Shown here piece after piece: positions 34,061-42,805 of a stretch of 64,000 bases of DNA. Below the pieces are notes generated by a model. It saw only the letters and a list, made by a program, of their open reading frames with translations, ran no database searches and had not been told where the DNA came from. Source of the stretch: PALSA-1353 sp050012375. Its GTDB lineage: Bacteria > Planctomycetota > Phycisphaerae > Tepidisphaerales > Tepidisphaeraceae. How positions within the stretch are numbered: the stretch's first letter is position 1; each line of letters starts with the position of its first letter. The DNA is taken from assembly GCA_050012375.1 (NCBI GenBank), contig JBEKHH010000019.1, positions 1 to 64,000 of the forward strand. Direction: 5' to 3'. The position numbers and the translations under genes are program-made.

Positions 34061-35245
34061 ATGGAATCTCCCAAACGATATTTGAAATACGTGGAAGGTT
34101 TGCGCGGGATCGCGGTGCTGCTGGTGGTGCTGGATCATGTGTTCAGATCAACGCTGGTTTTCTGGCCATATACGGGATGGAAAGCGACATTGCGGGATGG
34201 GCTCAATTGGGTGAGCAACGGACGGGCAAGCCTGGCGTTTTTTATCACGCTCTCGGGCTACCTGCTCATGCGACAGGTGCTCGCCAGCGACGGCCGGCTT
34301 GGGGGCGGATGGACGGAATATCTGCGGCGCCGATCCGGGCGATTGCTGCCGGCATATTTCGCGGCGTTTGCCCTGTCGCTTCTGCTGATTCGATTCGTGC
34401 CTTTGCTTCAATCCCGGCTGAGCGTGGAGTGGCAGGATGCGCTGCCGACCTCCGGGCCGGGATCAATCAAGATGGTCATCTCGCATCTATTGCTCGTTCA
34501 TAATTTTTCTTACCGCTGGGCGTTCAAGGCCGATCCGCCGATCTGGGTCGTGGCCACGCAGTGGCAGATTTATTTGCTGTTTTGGGTGCTGCTGCTCCCG
34601 CTTTGGCGGCGGATTGGAATGACGAGCACGGTCATCGTCGCGCTTGTCCTCGGATTGGGCCTCTTTCTGGCGACGGGCAAAGGACACGCCGCGGCGCCGT
34701 GGTTCCTGGGCCTGTTCGCGTTCGGCATGGCGGCGGCGGCACGCGAACGGTCTGAGCGCGGATACGAGCGATGGTTCTACGGCTGGCTGGCGGCGATCCT
34801 CTTCGCCGCGTATGCGGCCGTCACATTGGCGTTTTCGTACGGGCAATTTCGATTTCTCACCCCCAATGGTTGGGAAGGCATCACCGTGCACTGGTTTTTC
34901 GATTCCTGGATCGCGCTGGCGGCGGCTTGCCTGCTGATCTTCGCATCCGCGGCCGACGGACATTGGCTGCTGAAATGCCTGTCAGGGCGCTGGCTGGTCG
35001 GCATCGGAACCATCTCCTACAGCGTTTATCTGGTCCATGACCCGCTTCTGGCGATGATGAAGATCGGCCTGGACCGGGCGGGTTTGGGGGAATACGAGCA
35101 ATTCGTGTGCTATTTGGTTATTGGCGTTCCGGCGGTGCTGGGGATTTCATGGGTATTCCATTGCATCTTTGAAAAACCGTTTGCCAGGCGTACATTGTCG
35201 GACAGAGCCCCCGTAGCTCAACTGGACAGAGCACGAGATTTCTAA
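34061..35245 (+). CDS. Acyltransferase family 3 membrane protein, C-terminus encoded by tRNA-Arg
   Basis: 394 residues from ATG at 34061. Acyl_transf_3 (OafA-like) pattern: YLKYVEGLRGIAVLLVVLDH with the catalytic His, FFITLSGYLLMRQVL, and about ten transmembrane helices. These integral membrane enzymes O-acylate surface sugars or lipids. Its reading frame passes into tRNA-Arg(UCU): the last 13 codons (35207-35245, APVAQLDRARDF then TAA) are tRNA sequence. A clear paralogue is at 50782-52143 next to the other tRNA-Arg. Confidence 0.82.
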   Translation: MESPKRYLKYVEGLRGIAVLLVVLDHVFRSTLVFWPYTGWKATLRDGLNWVSNGRASLAFFITLSGYLLMRQVLASDGRLGGGWTEYLRRRSGRLLPAYFAAFALSLLLIRFVPLLQSRLSVEWQDALPTSGPGSIKMVISHLLLVHNFSYRWAFKADPPIWVVATQWQIYLLFWVLLLPLWRRIGMTSTVIVALVLGLGLFLATGKGHAAAPWFLGLFAFGMAAAARERSERGYERWFYGWLAAILFAAYAAVTLAFSYGQFRFLTPNGWEGITVHWFFDSWIALAAACLLIFASAADGHWLLKCLSGRWLVGIGTISYSVYLVHDPLLAMMKIGLDRAGLGEYEQFVCYLVIGVPAVLGISWVFHCIFEKPFARRTLSDRAPVAQLDRARDF

Positions 35246-35280
35246 TCTCGCGGTTGCAGGTTCGATTCCTGCCGGGGGTA
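35207..35280 (+). tRNA. tRNA-Arg (anticodon UCU)
   Basis: A 74-nt cloverleaf: acceptor gcccccg with cgggggt (one G-U pair), anticodon stem cgaga/tctcg with loop ttTCTaa, T arm with ggttcgattcc. CCA is not encoded. The 5' half overlaps the end of the acyltransferase gene. Confidence 0.95.
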
Positions 35281-35312
35281 CTTGGGTTCCCGCTCGAGAC
35301 ATCCATGGCGGG

Positions 35313-35873
35313 TCAGGTTGAAATCGTTTCCTTTTTCGGCGGGATTGTTCCGCATTCCGGGCATCGGTCGGGCGTGGCGCGGAGGTCGTAGCCGCAGAAG
35401 TGGCACAGACCGGCTCGCGCGAAACGTGTCTGCCGAATCTTAGCAAAGAGCCAATAACCGGGCAGAATCGCCGCGAATGCCGCGATCGGCCAGATGCGGA
35501 ACGCAGCCGTCCAGGTTTCATTCCATCCCAAGGTGCGGTTGGCCCCAATGAAGTAACTCCGGGGCTGGTGCTTGATATGCCACCCAGCGAGGCCCGCCAA
35601 GGCAAAACCTGTAGTCGAATGTTGCCAGCCGTGGTTCAGCGGCGGAAAGAACCCTTGTGCGGGAGGGGCCATGCGTTCGCAGTAGAAGGTGAATTCCCCG
35701 TCAACCCAACCTATATCCACTTTGGAGAATCGCTGCGTTGTAGCATCCCAGCGAGATCGAAATACGGACTCCACCACGAAATAACTCCGCGCCCAGAGAG
35801 CCGTCATCGCCACGCATAGCACAAGCGACAACGCCGCAAGCCCGTTGAACAGCCATCGGCCGAAGCGTTTCAT
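35313..35873 (-). CDS. Planctomycete-type membrane protein with C-terminal zinc ribbon
   Basis: 186 residues from ATG at 35873. An N-terminal membrane helix (LFNGLAALSLVLCVAMTALW), a soluble middle, a second helix (WPIAAFAAILPGYWLFA), and the C-terminal ribbon CHFCGYDLRATPDRCPECGT. This CGYDLR-type ribbon at the end of small membrane proteins recurs in Phycisphaerae genomes; role unknown. The upstream gap (35874-36119) carries a copy of the agccggg repeat but no gene. Confidence 0.7.
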   Translation of the reverse strand: MKRFGRWLFNGLAALSLVLCVAMTALWARSYFVVESVFRSRWDATTQRFSKVDIGWVDGEFTFYCERMAPPAQGFFPPLNHGWQHSTTGFALAGLAGWHIKHQPRSYFIGANRTLGWNETWTAAFRIWPIAAFAAILPGYWLFAKIRQTRFARAGLCHFCGYDLRATPDRCPECGTIPPKKETIST

Positions 35874-35917
35874 CAGGCGGGATTTTACCCGAATTAATAC
35901 TGGCGGTGGGTCAGTTT

Positions 35918-35970
35918 GAATGTTCTGGCGGAGCCGGGGGCGTCTCGGCCGGACCCGGGCGGTTTTACGC
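35918..35970. repeat. Second copy of the gaatgytctggcrgagccggg repeat
   Basis: gaatgttctggcggagccgg followed by gtctcggccgga and cccgggcgg; the counterpart at 32581-32625 has the same order of blocks. Both lie beside gene ends. Confidence 0.5.
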
Positions 35971-36119
35971 GCTTTGGCGGTGGTTCGGCTCGAAATTGCG
36001 GGGCCGGATTCTGCGGATTTCGGCGGCGATTGTCGCGTTAGAATTACTTTAGTGTGTTGCCAGTTGCGTTGCGGCTTGCAATAATGAATGCGGCGGAGGG
36101 AATTCACGGAGGAAGTCCA

Positions 36120-38168
36120 ATGTCTTCCCAGAATATCTCGGATATGAGCTTTGACGGGCTGATCGAGCGCGAATGGCTGGCCACCAACGGCATAGGAGGG
36201 TATGCCTGCTCGACGCTGTGCGGTCTGAACACGCGGAAATATCATGGATTGCTGGTGGCGGCGATGGCTCCGCCGGTGCGGCGGATGGTGCTGCTGTCGC
36301 ACGTCGAGGAGACGGTCTGGACCTCGCGTGGGGAATTTGCCCTGTCGTGCAATGAATATCCGGGGACGATTTTCCCGCGGGGATTTCAGCATTTGCGGGC
36401 ATTCAACGTCGATCCCTTTCCGCGATGGGCCTATCAGGGCGATGGGTTCACGATTGAAAAGTCGCTGCACCTGTTGCAGGGGCAGAACACGGTTTGCCTT
36501 TCATATTCCCTGCTGACGGGCGAAAAGTCGGTGACGCTGGAGATCAAGGCGCTGCTGGCGATGCGCGGGATTCATGAATTGATGTACCAATGGAACAGCC
36601 GGCTGGGTCCGGAGGTCAAGGCTCAGGGGGTGGTTCGGATTCCCGCCAGCACGCGGACGCCGGAGGTTTTTCTGGCCGGTGACGGGGAATTCCGGGCGGA
36701 CCCGCGTTGGTATCTGAACACGATTTATCGCCGGGAGGATGAACGCGGGTACAGCGGCTTGGAAGACCTTTGGAAGCCGGGCTCGTTCCGCTGGACGCTG
36801 GTACCGGGGCAGACGGTTCACCTGGCGTGCTCGACGGAGCCGGTGGAACCTGAGAAGATTTGCGCCGAGCTGGAACGGGCGAGGGAGGATTTCGATCGGC
36901 AAACGGCGATCGTGCGGTCTGGGGCCGAGGATCAACTGGAAACATTGCTCAAGGCGGCGACCGCATTCGTGGTGAGTTCGCCTGCCGAGCCGGCGGCGGA
37001 ACGGCCGGTGCAGGTGATCTCGCAATATCCCTGGTCAGCCCCGAACGGGCACACGGCGCTCGCGGGATTCGGCGGCCTGTTCCTGGTGACGGGACGGGTG
37101 AACGAGGGACGATCTCTGCTGCTATCGCTGGCCGGACAAATTCGGGACGGGCTGGTTCCGACGGATTTTCCCGAATCCGGGGAGGCGCCGCGTTACAACG
37201 GGGCCGACACGTCGCTGTGGTTCATCAAGGCCGTGGGCGAATACGCGCAGTTCAGCGATGACGAGCCGGCGCTTCGCACCCTGTTTGCGGCGGTGGAGAA
37301 GATCATCAAGGCGTATCGGGAAGGAACGGGGCTGGGAATCTTCTGCGATGGCGATGGATTGGTCGGCTCGCGTGCGCCGGGTACTGCAACATCATGGATG
37401 GATGCGAAGGTGGGCGATTGGGTGGTCACGCCCCGATCGGGGCGAACGGTTGAATTGAACGCCCTGTGGTTCAATGCCCTGCGAACGGGAAGCGCGCTGG
37501 CGACACGATTGGGCAAGATCGCCCCGGCGCATGAATGGGAGGCTTTGGCTCAGAAGGTCCAGGCGTCATTCAACCGGAGGTTCTGGAACCCCAAGCTGAA
37601 TTGCTGCTACGACGTGGTGGAAGACGCCGCCTTGGACGCGTCGATCCGACCGAACCAGATTCTGGCGATCAGCCTGCCCTACCCGGTGCTTTCGCCGGAT
37701 CGTTGCAAGCATGTGGTGCAGTTGGTGCTTGATGAACTGCTGACGCCGATGGGAGTGCGGAGCCTTTCGCGGGGCGATCCGGCCTACGTGGGTCACTACG
37801 TGGGGAATGTGGTTTCGCGCGACCGGGCGCAGCATCAGGGGACGGTTTATCCGTGGCTGCTGGGGCCGCTGGCGATCGCTTATTTGAGGACGTTCGGGCG
37901 AAGCGACGATTCCATTTCGAAAATCAGCCAATGGCTGGAACCGTGCCTTAAATATCTATCGAGTGACGGGCTTGGCCAACTCTGTGAATTTTGCGACGGC
38001 GACGCCCCGCATACGGCGCGGGGAGCGATCGCGTCGGCCTTGTCGGTCGCGGAAGTGCTTCGCTGTTATTCGCAGGAGATTCTCGGCATCGCGGCGGCCC
38101 GGCCCAGGAATCGGCCGATCTCGCATTCGAATCCCGGGAAACCGGTGGCAACAGCTACGCCGGAATAG
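36120..38168 (+). CDS. Glycogen debranching enzyme (amylo-alpha-1,6-glucosidase type)
   Basis: 682 residues; the start at 36120 follows a GGAGG Shine-Dalgarno at 36108-36112. An N-terminal GDE domain (LIEREWLATNGIGGYACSTL, NTRKYHGLLVAA) precedes an (alpha/alpha)6 catalytic domain with PWSAPNGHTALAGFGGLFLV, GEAPRYNGADTSLWFIKAVG, SWMDAKVGDWVVTPRSGRTV and NRRFWNPKLNCCYDVV. It hydrolyses alpha-1,6 branch points left after phosphorylase action on glycogen. Monocistronic; a copy of the 30-bp dispersed repeat starts 24 nt after the stop. Confidence 0.9.
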   Translation: MSSQNISDMSFDGLIEREWLATNGIGGYACSTLCGLNTRKYHGLLVAAMAPPVRRMVLLSHVEETVWTSRGEFALSCNEYPGTIFPRGFQHLRAFNVDPFPRWAYQGDGFTIEKSLHLLQGQNTVCLSYSLLTGEKSVTLEIKALLAMRGIHELMYQWNSRLGPEVKAQGVVRIPASTRTPEVFLAGDGEFRADPRWYLNTIYRREDERGYSGLEDLWKPGSFRWTLVPGQTVHLACSTEPVEPEKICAELERAREDFDRQTAIVRSGAEDQLETLLKAATAFVVSSPAEPAAERPVQVISQYPWSAPNGHTALAGFGGLFLVTGRVNEGRSLLLSLAGQIRDGLVPTDFPESGEAPRYNGADTSLWFIKAVGEYAQFSDDEPALRTLFAAVEKIIKAYREGTGLGIFCDGDGLVGSRAPGTATSWMDAKVGDWVVTPRSGRTVELNALWFNALRTGSALATRLGKIAPAHEWEALAQKVQASFNRRFWNPKLNCCYDVVEDAALDASIRPNQILAISLPYPVLSPDRCKHVVQLVLDELLTPMGVRSLSRGDPAYVGHYVGNVVSRDRAQHQGTVYPWLLGPLAIAYLRTFGRSDDSISKISQWLEPCLKYLSSDGLGQLCEFCDGDAPHTARGAIASALSVAEVLRCYSQEILGIAAARPRNRPISHSNPGKPVATATPE

Positions 38169-38192
38169 GTTCGATTTCTCGAACGTCAAAAA

Positions 38193-38222
38193 AACGCGCT
38201 CCCCTGCGGGTCGCGGCTAAAC
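38193..38222. repeat. Dispersed repeat, copy 2
   Basis: Same 30-bp unit as 23404-23433, differing in one base in the middle (cccctgcggg). It lies between the convergent debranching enzyme and histidine kinase genes. Confidence 0.75.
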
Positions 38223-38239
38223 TTTTCATCGGTTTTGCT

Positions 38240-39709
38240 TCAGACGGCGGAGGAAATGACCGGGATTTCGTCTGACGCCGCCGGCTCCTCGAGGCGGCCG
38301 GCGGGCAGAGTGAGCCGGGCAATAAACCAACCCCGCTCGGTGGTTTGGATTTCAATCTCGCCCTTCAATAGCCGAGAGAGGCGCTGGCAGAGCGGCAGCC
38401 CCAAGCCGCAATGGATGCCCACGTCGGTACGGGCCTGATCGCCTCGCCAAAACCGATCGAAAAAATGACTCGACTGCTCGGGGCCGAGGCGGCTGGCGGT
38501 GTTGGCGACTTCAACGCGAAATACGTCGGCGCTGAGCGTGGCGGAAACCCGCAGGGCGCCGGCCTCATCGGCGTATGACACGGCGTTGTCGAAAAGATTG
38601 TGCAGGATGATTCGCAGTTTTTCCGGGTCGGTTTCGATGGGAATCGGGCCAACGGCTTGCCATTGCACGTTCAGCCGGCGAGCTTCAGCGCGGCCGCTGA
38701 ACAGTGCCCAACAATCATCGATCAAATCGGCGGCGTCGGTGGATTGAAGTTTCAGGGAAAGCTGTCCGGCTTCGGCGCGGGCGAGCAAGAGGAGCATCTC
38801 GACCATCGCCTGCATGAGCTGGGCGACGTTGCGGCACTTGTCGATGGCGGCGAGGTAAGCGGCCTCGTCGCGCGGTCGCGAGCGGCAAACCTCGAAGGTG
38901 GTCAGCAAGGCGGTCAGCGGCGTGCGAAGTTCGTGGGCGACATCGGCGGTGAAGGCCTTTTCGCGCGAGAAGGCGGCTTCCAGCCGCGATAGCAGGCCAT
39001 TGAGCTTCTCGACAACGCCTTGCAGTTCCAGCGGGACGTCACTGGACCGCAGGCGAGTGGAAAGATCGTTTTCCCGCAACTGGTCGATGTCGCGCGCGAT
39101 CCGCTCGACCGGCCGCACCGCCCGGCCGACAATCCAGAGCAAAACAATCCCCGATACGACGACGGCAAAGGAGCACAATCCCACCAGAAGCCAACCGAGG
39201 TTTTGCAGGGTCCGATGAAGGCCGATGGTTTCGGTGGCGACGCTGAGGACGATGGTTCGGGCATTTTCCGTTCCCGGACTATTTCCTTCGGCGAGGGGCT
39301 CGATGGTCGTGACAAAGGACATGCTGACGGCGCGGCCGGAGCGGCCATCGGGAAGAACCAGGTCTGCGTAAGTGAGCTGGCTGTTATTTGGGGGGCGGGG
39401 AAGGTCGTTTTGCTTCAGCGAAGGGGAGCGGATCACCACATCCGGATCGATCCATGCTTGAAAGTAGTCGGGATGATCGGACGTGACGAACTGAGGCATC
39501 TGCTCGGGAGCGTAGTCGAAGATAATCTGCTGGCCGTGTTGCTCGGCGGTGGAGGCGACGGCGCGACCCTTGGCAAGGAGCGCCAGGTTGAAATCGGACT
39601 CGGTGGATTGGCGCATGCAGAAATAGAGGGCGGCGCCGAGCAAGCCAAGGATCACCGCCGCCGCCAGCGACGTGTGAATCAAAAGGCGAATGCGGAGCGA
39701 TCGGATCAT
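38240..39709 (-). CDS. Sensor histidine kinase
   Basis: 489 residues. N-terminal helix (LLIHTSLAAAVILGLLGAAL), a periplasmic sensor of about 135 residues, a second helix (LLVGLCSFAVVVSGIVLLWI), HAMP (RAVRPVERIARDIDQLREND), H-box DVAHELRTPLTALL, and HATPase_c with HNLFDNAVSYA, then GIHCGLGLPLCQRLS. The ATG overlaps the response regulator stop (ATGA). Layout resembles CusS/QseC-type kinases that sense envelope or metal stress; the signal is unknown. Confidence 0.9.
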   Translation of the reverse strand: MIRSLRIRLLIHTSLAAAVILGLLGAALYFCMRQSTESDFNLALLAKGRAVASTAEQHGQQIIFDYAPEQMPQFVTSDHPDYFQAWIDPDVVIRSPSLKQNDLPRPPNNSQLTYADLVLPDGRSGRAVSMSFVTTIEPLAEGNSPGTENARTIVLSVATETIGLHRTLQNLGWLLVGLCSFAVVVSGIVLLWIVGRAVRPVERIARDIDQLRENDLSTRLRSSDVPLELQGVVEKLNGLLSRLEAAFSREKAFTADVAHELRTPLTALLTTFEVCRSRPRDEAAYLAAIDKCRNVAQLMQAMVEMLLLLARAEAGQLSLKLQSTDAADLIDDCWALFSGRAEARRLNVQWQAVGPIPIETDPEKLRIILHNLFDNAVSYADEAGALRVSATLSADVFRVEVANTASRLGPEQSSHFFDRFWRGDQARTDVGIHCGLGLPLCQRLSRLLKGEIEIQTTERGWFIARLTLPAGRLEEPAASDEIPVISSAV

Positions 39710-40386
39710 CGTTGCTCCATTTCCCCCAGAAGATATCCCTGGCCGCGGCGCGTATGGATGAGGCGGGGCGCGCCGGGGCGCTCGATTTTCTTTCGCAACA
39801 GGCCGATGTACACATCGACGACGTTGCTCTCGGGCGAAGCATTGAAATCGTAGACGTGTTGCCAGATATCGGTTCGGGAGACGATGCGATCGGTGTTGTG
39901 GGCGAGGAATTCCAGGAGGGCGTATTCGCGGCCGCTGAGGTCGATGGGCTTGCCGCCCCGCCGCACGCAACGGCGGGAAGTGTCCACCTCCAGGTCGGCG
40001 ATGCGGAGGATGGTGGATTTGGTTTCGTATTTTCGGCGGACGAGCGCCTTGACGCGCGCCAGCAGCTCGGCAAAAAGAAACGGCTTGACCAGATAGTCAT
40101 CCGCGCCAAGTTCGAGGCCATTGATTTTGTCCTCGGCGGTGTCCTTGGCGGTAAGCAGGAGGACCAGGGAAGGGGAACTTTGCTGGCGAAGCTGGCGCAG
40201 GACAGAAAGCCCGTCGATTTTAGGAAGCATGATGTCGAGGATGATGACATCGTGCTCGCCCGCTCGGGCATGCCAGAGCGCGGCTTGCCCGTCTGAAGCT
40301 TCATCGACGGCATAGCCGGCCTCACGAAAGCCCTGAGTGAGGGATTCGCGAAGGGGCTGAAAATCCTCGACGACCAGCAAGCGCAT
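39706..40386 (-). CDS. OmpR-family response regulator
   Basis: 226 residues from ATG at 40386. Receiver domain with phospho-acceptor Asp51 in VIILDIMLPKIDG, TAKDTAEDKINGLELGADDY and Lys in YLVKPF; then a winged-helix effector domain with REYALLEFLAHNTDRIVSR and NVVDVYIGLLRKKIE, ending RRGQGYLLGE. First gene of the kinase operon. The long-inverted-repeat element A begins 87 bp upstream of its start and may have displaced its promoter region. Confidence 0.93.
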   Translation of the reverse strand: MRLLVVEDFQPLRESLTQGFREAGYAVDEASDGQAALWHARAGEHDVIILDIMLPKIDGLSVLRQLRQQSSPSLVLLLTAKDTAEDKINGLELGADDYLVKPFLFAELLARVKALVRRKYETKSTILRIADLEVDTSRRCVRRGGKPIDLSGREYALLEFLAHNTDRIVSRTDIWQHVYDFNASPESNVVDVYIGLLRKKIERPGAPRLIHTRRGQGYLLGEMEQR

Positions 40387-40875
40387 GCGATGCCTCGAAT
40401 GCCAAGAACTTGCATCCATGATAGCGGTTGCCCGGCGAAGGCAAAACCCGTAGGTTGGAATGCAATTGGCGGGGGTGCGTGACGCCACCGGCGGGAATGA
40501 GCGCAAATCAATTAAGAAGATGCAAGAAGATGGTCGGTTGAATTCTCCGTGACGATCGGCGGCGCTCACTCGAATAGGATAAGGCGCTGCCGCCGCGGAT
40601 GCCGCTGGCTGGCCTGACAATGTTCCAGCAGGCCTTTTCGAGGCGGACGTGTGGGATCGCCGCCTTTGGCGGCTAATGCCAAGGAGTTTCGCGCTCAAGC
40701 GCGACCTCAACCGTCCGTCACGCCGACTTGTCCGACCTCCCTTGGAAGACCCGGTTGAGCATTCAGGGGCGATGGCCGACCTTTCTGGCGAAACCCGTGG
40801 CCGCTCGGCAGGCCATTCAGATTGGATCGGTAGGTTCCGGTTCCCTGGACAAACAACAGGAGGTCGGACACCTAT

Positions 40876-42400
40876 AAGAAGCGAACTGTCAAGACAATTC
40901 CTCCGCGCTCCCGGCGCCGGTGCTTTCCTCTGGCGGTTCGGGGGCTTGTCTTCTCGCAGTCGCCTTTGCCGCTCCGTCAGCTTTGATTGCCTTGCACTTG
41001 CCTGCGCCGGTTGATGATTGCCCGCGGATGGCTCGCCACGTAATCTTTATTTCGCCAGGCGATCGCGCGAGGCGTCGCCGAGACACCTATCGGGAACTCC
41101 CTGGCCACTGCTGGCCCTCGGGGTTCATGAAGATTTTGGGGCGTAGCAATAAAACGGGACGAGAGGTTCATTCAAGTGGTGGAACTGCCTCGATCTCTCA
41201 AGGCGTTCATGTCCGACCGGGGAACTCTCTCGCCCGCATGAGCCATTGTGACGATCTCCGCGGGATTCAGTCAATGCGCCAAAGCCAGTGTTTTGGACAC
41301 CTCGCTGGGGTCAAATACACTGCCGCTCTTCCACATGCCCCACATCACCGTCGCGAGGCTTCGAGCCACATTGCGACGGGCCATGCCGGGCGAAAGTCCT
41401 TCATTCAGCCACCTTTGGTATTGGTCGGCGAAGACATTTTCCTTCGACGCGATCGCCGACCTGGCCGCGCCGAGGATGACGTTTTTCAAGGGATAACTGC
41501 ACCGCCTGGGCGTTTGCAGTCGCACATATCCTTCGCCGCTTTGTCGCCGCTCCAGGCCGATGCCCATGTACTTCCAGAGCTTCTCTTTGCTTTTGAAACG
41601 GAAGGGCGTATCGACGAACACGAAGAACGTCGCCGCCCGAATCCAATCGATTCCGGGGAGATCGCGCAAAGCCCCAATGATCGAGTGCTTCCGGGCCTGC
41701 TGGATGAGATCCCGCCTGAACTGATGCACCTGCTTGGCAGCCAGATCATATCCCTCCAGGAGCAGCTCGATGTCCTGACGCAAAATCTCATCGTTCGGCA
41801 GCTTCCGGAGCATCTGTTTTCGAGGCTCGGGATCCGTGAGATCCTTTTCGTGGATGAAAACGCCCAGACCGCGCACCCGCCAGATGATCTTGAGCGCTTC
41901 GCGGACGCGGTGAGCGACCCGTTCGTGGTAGAGCTGCACGTGCTGCTTGAAGAGGCTGCGCTGCAACGAGGCGGGATGATGGACCGGCTTCACGTAGCCG
42001 CCGCGGTACAGCCCGGCGAGCTTTCTCCAATCGAGTTGATCCGACTTCTCCCCCTCCCGGGCGATCAGGGCGTTGCGGTGCGGATCGCAAACCACCATGT
42101 CGTCCACGTGAGCACAGAGATGCCGGTGGAGCCAGTCTGCCAGGGGTCCTTCTTCGATCACCAGCTTTCGGGGTCGAGGGACCTTTTCGATCACCTCCAG
42201 GAGTTCGGGAATGCTGGTCGGCTTGCACCACTCCAGCTTTTCGTGGCCTGATTCGTCCGTGTAGCCTCCTTGGCAGAAGCTGCTGTGAACGTCCAATGCG
42301 ATGAAATGCATTCGCTGCATAAGGCTCTCCCGGCTGAATGCGCCATTGGTGTTGGGAGACAGAGTATCAAACCCGGCCCCGAACTTCTTACATCTTCAAG
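40876..42400 (-). mobile_element. IS110-family insertion sequence (ends approximate)
   Basis: Comparison with the uninterrupted centre of copy C puts extra DNA between about 40876 and 42400. It contains a complete IS110-type transposase gene and about 390 bp of non-coding DNA downstream of it. Short complementary words (ataagaagcgaac, gaacttcttac) are near the two ends. IS110 elements give no target duplication, so exact ends need comparison with other copies. Confidence 0.65.
41271..42320 (-). CDS. IS110-family transposase
   Basis: 349 residues. The N-terminal DEDD RuvC-like domain shows FIALDVHSSFCQGGY (first Asp), LVIEEGPLADWLHR (Glu) and ALIAREGEKSDQLDWRKLA (later Asp pair). The C-terminal Transposase_20 domain shows LRDLPGIDWIRAATFFVFVD and KLWKYMGIGLERRQSGEGY, ending with the usual Trp/Ser-rich tail. 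The frame is intact. IS110 recombinases use a bridge RNA encoded in a non-coding end of the element. Confidence 0.92.
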   Translation of the reverse strand: MQRMHFIALDVHSSFCQGGYTDESGHEKLEWCKPTSIPELLEVIEKVPRPRKLVIEEGPLADWLHRHLCAHVDDMVVCDPHRNALIAREGEKSDQLDWRKLAGLYRGGYVKPVHHPASLQRSLFKQHVQLYHERVAHRVREALKIIWRVRGLGVFIHEKDLTDPEPRKQMLRKLPNDEILRQDIELLLEGYDLAAKQVHQFRRDLIQQARKHSIIGALRDLPGIDWIRAATFFVFVDTPFRFKSKEKLWKYMGIGLERRQSGEGYVRLQTPRRCSYPLKNVILGAARSAIASKENVFADQYQRWLNEGLSPGMARRNVARSLATVMWGMWKSGSVFDPSEVSKTLALAH

Positions 42401-42805
42401 TAGGGTTGTGAAGGACGGTTGAGGTCGAGCGTAAGCTCGAAAGTCCTCAGCATTTGCCGCCGGAGGCGGCCTGATGCTTTCGCCTCGAAAAGGCCTGCTG
42501 GAACATGGTCAGGCCAGCCGACGGCGTCCGCGGCGGCAGCGCCTGTTGCATTCGAGCCGACGTCTTCGGCCGTCGCGAGCATCGCAACCGATCATCTTCT
42601 TGATTGATTTGCCCTCGTTCCCGCCGATTGCGTCACGCACCATTGGCGGCGTGAGGTGAGGGGCCTTTGCGGCCGATCCAGGCAGGCAACCCTCGCGAGC
42701 GTCTCCAAGGCTTTTGACATCGGATCGATCACCGTTACACTCGGGTGAACTGCCATCGCTGGTGGGGGAGGCGCGGCAGCAAGGCAACTGGCGATAGAGC
42801 GGCGC

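Larger units (their letters stand above)
40473..42641. mobile_element. Long-inverted-repeat element, copy A, with nested IS110
   Basis: Left arm about 40474-40721 and right arm about 42408-42641 are inverted copies of one sequence (ends ggtgcgtgacgc... / ...gcgtcacgcacc). The direct repeat attggcgg lies immediately outside both ends (40465-40472 and 42642-42649). The centre carries tgtccgacctccc and its complement ggaggtcggaca as in copy C (58132-58744), then an IS110-family element. Confidence 0.75.

Noticed and set aside
35874..36470. Extension of the zinc-ribbon protein gene upstream to 36470
   Set aside because: That part overlaps the debranching enzyme gene antisense and lacks protein-like character; ATG at 35873 starts a proper signal/membrane helix.
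40920..42251. 443-codon open frame antisense to the IS110 transposase
   Set aside because: The transposase on the minus strand has all family motifs; the opposite frame has none.
40474..42641. Short peptides such as FASKRPAGTWSGQPTASAAAAP repeated in the element arms
   Set aside because: They are read from the inverted-repeat DNA in varying frames with stops and shifts between copies, so coding is unlikely.
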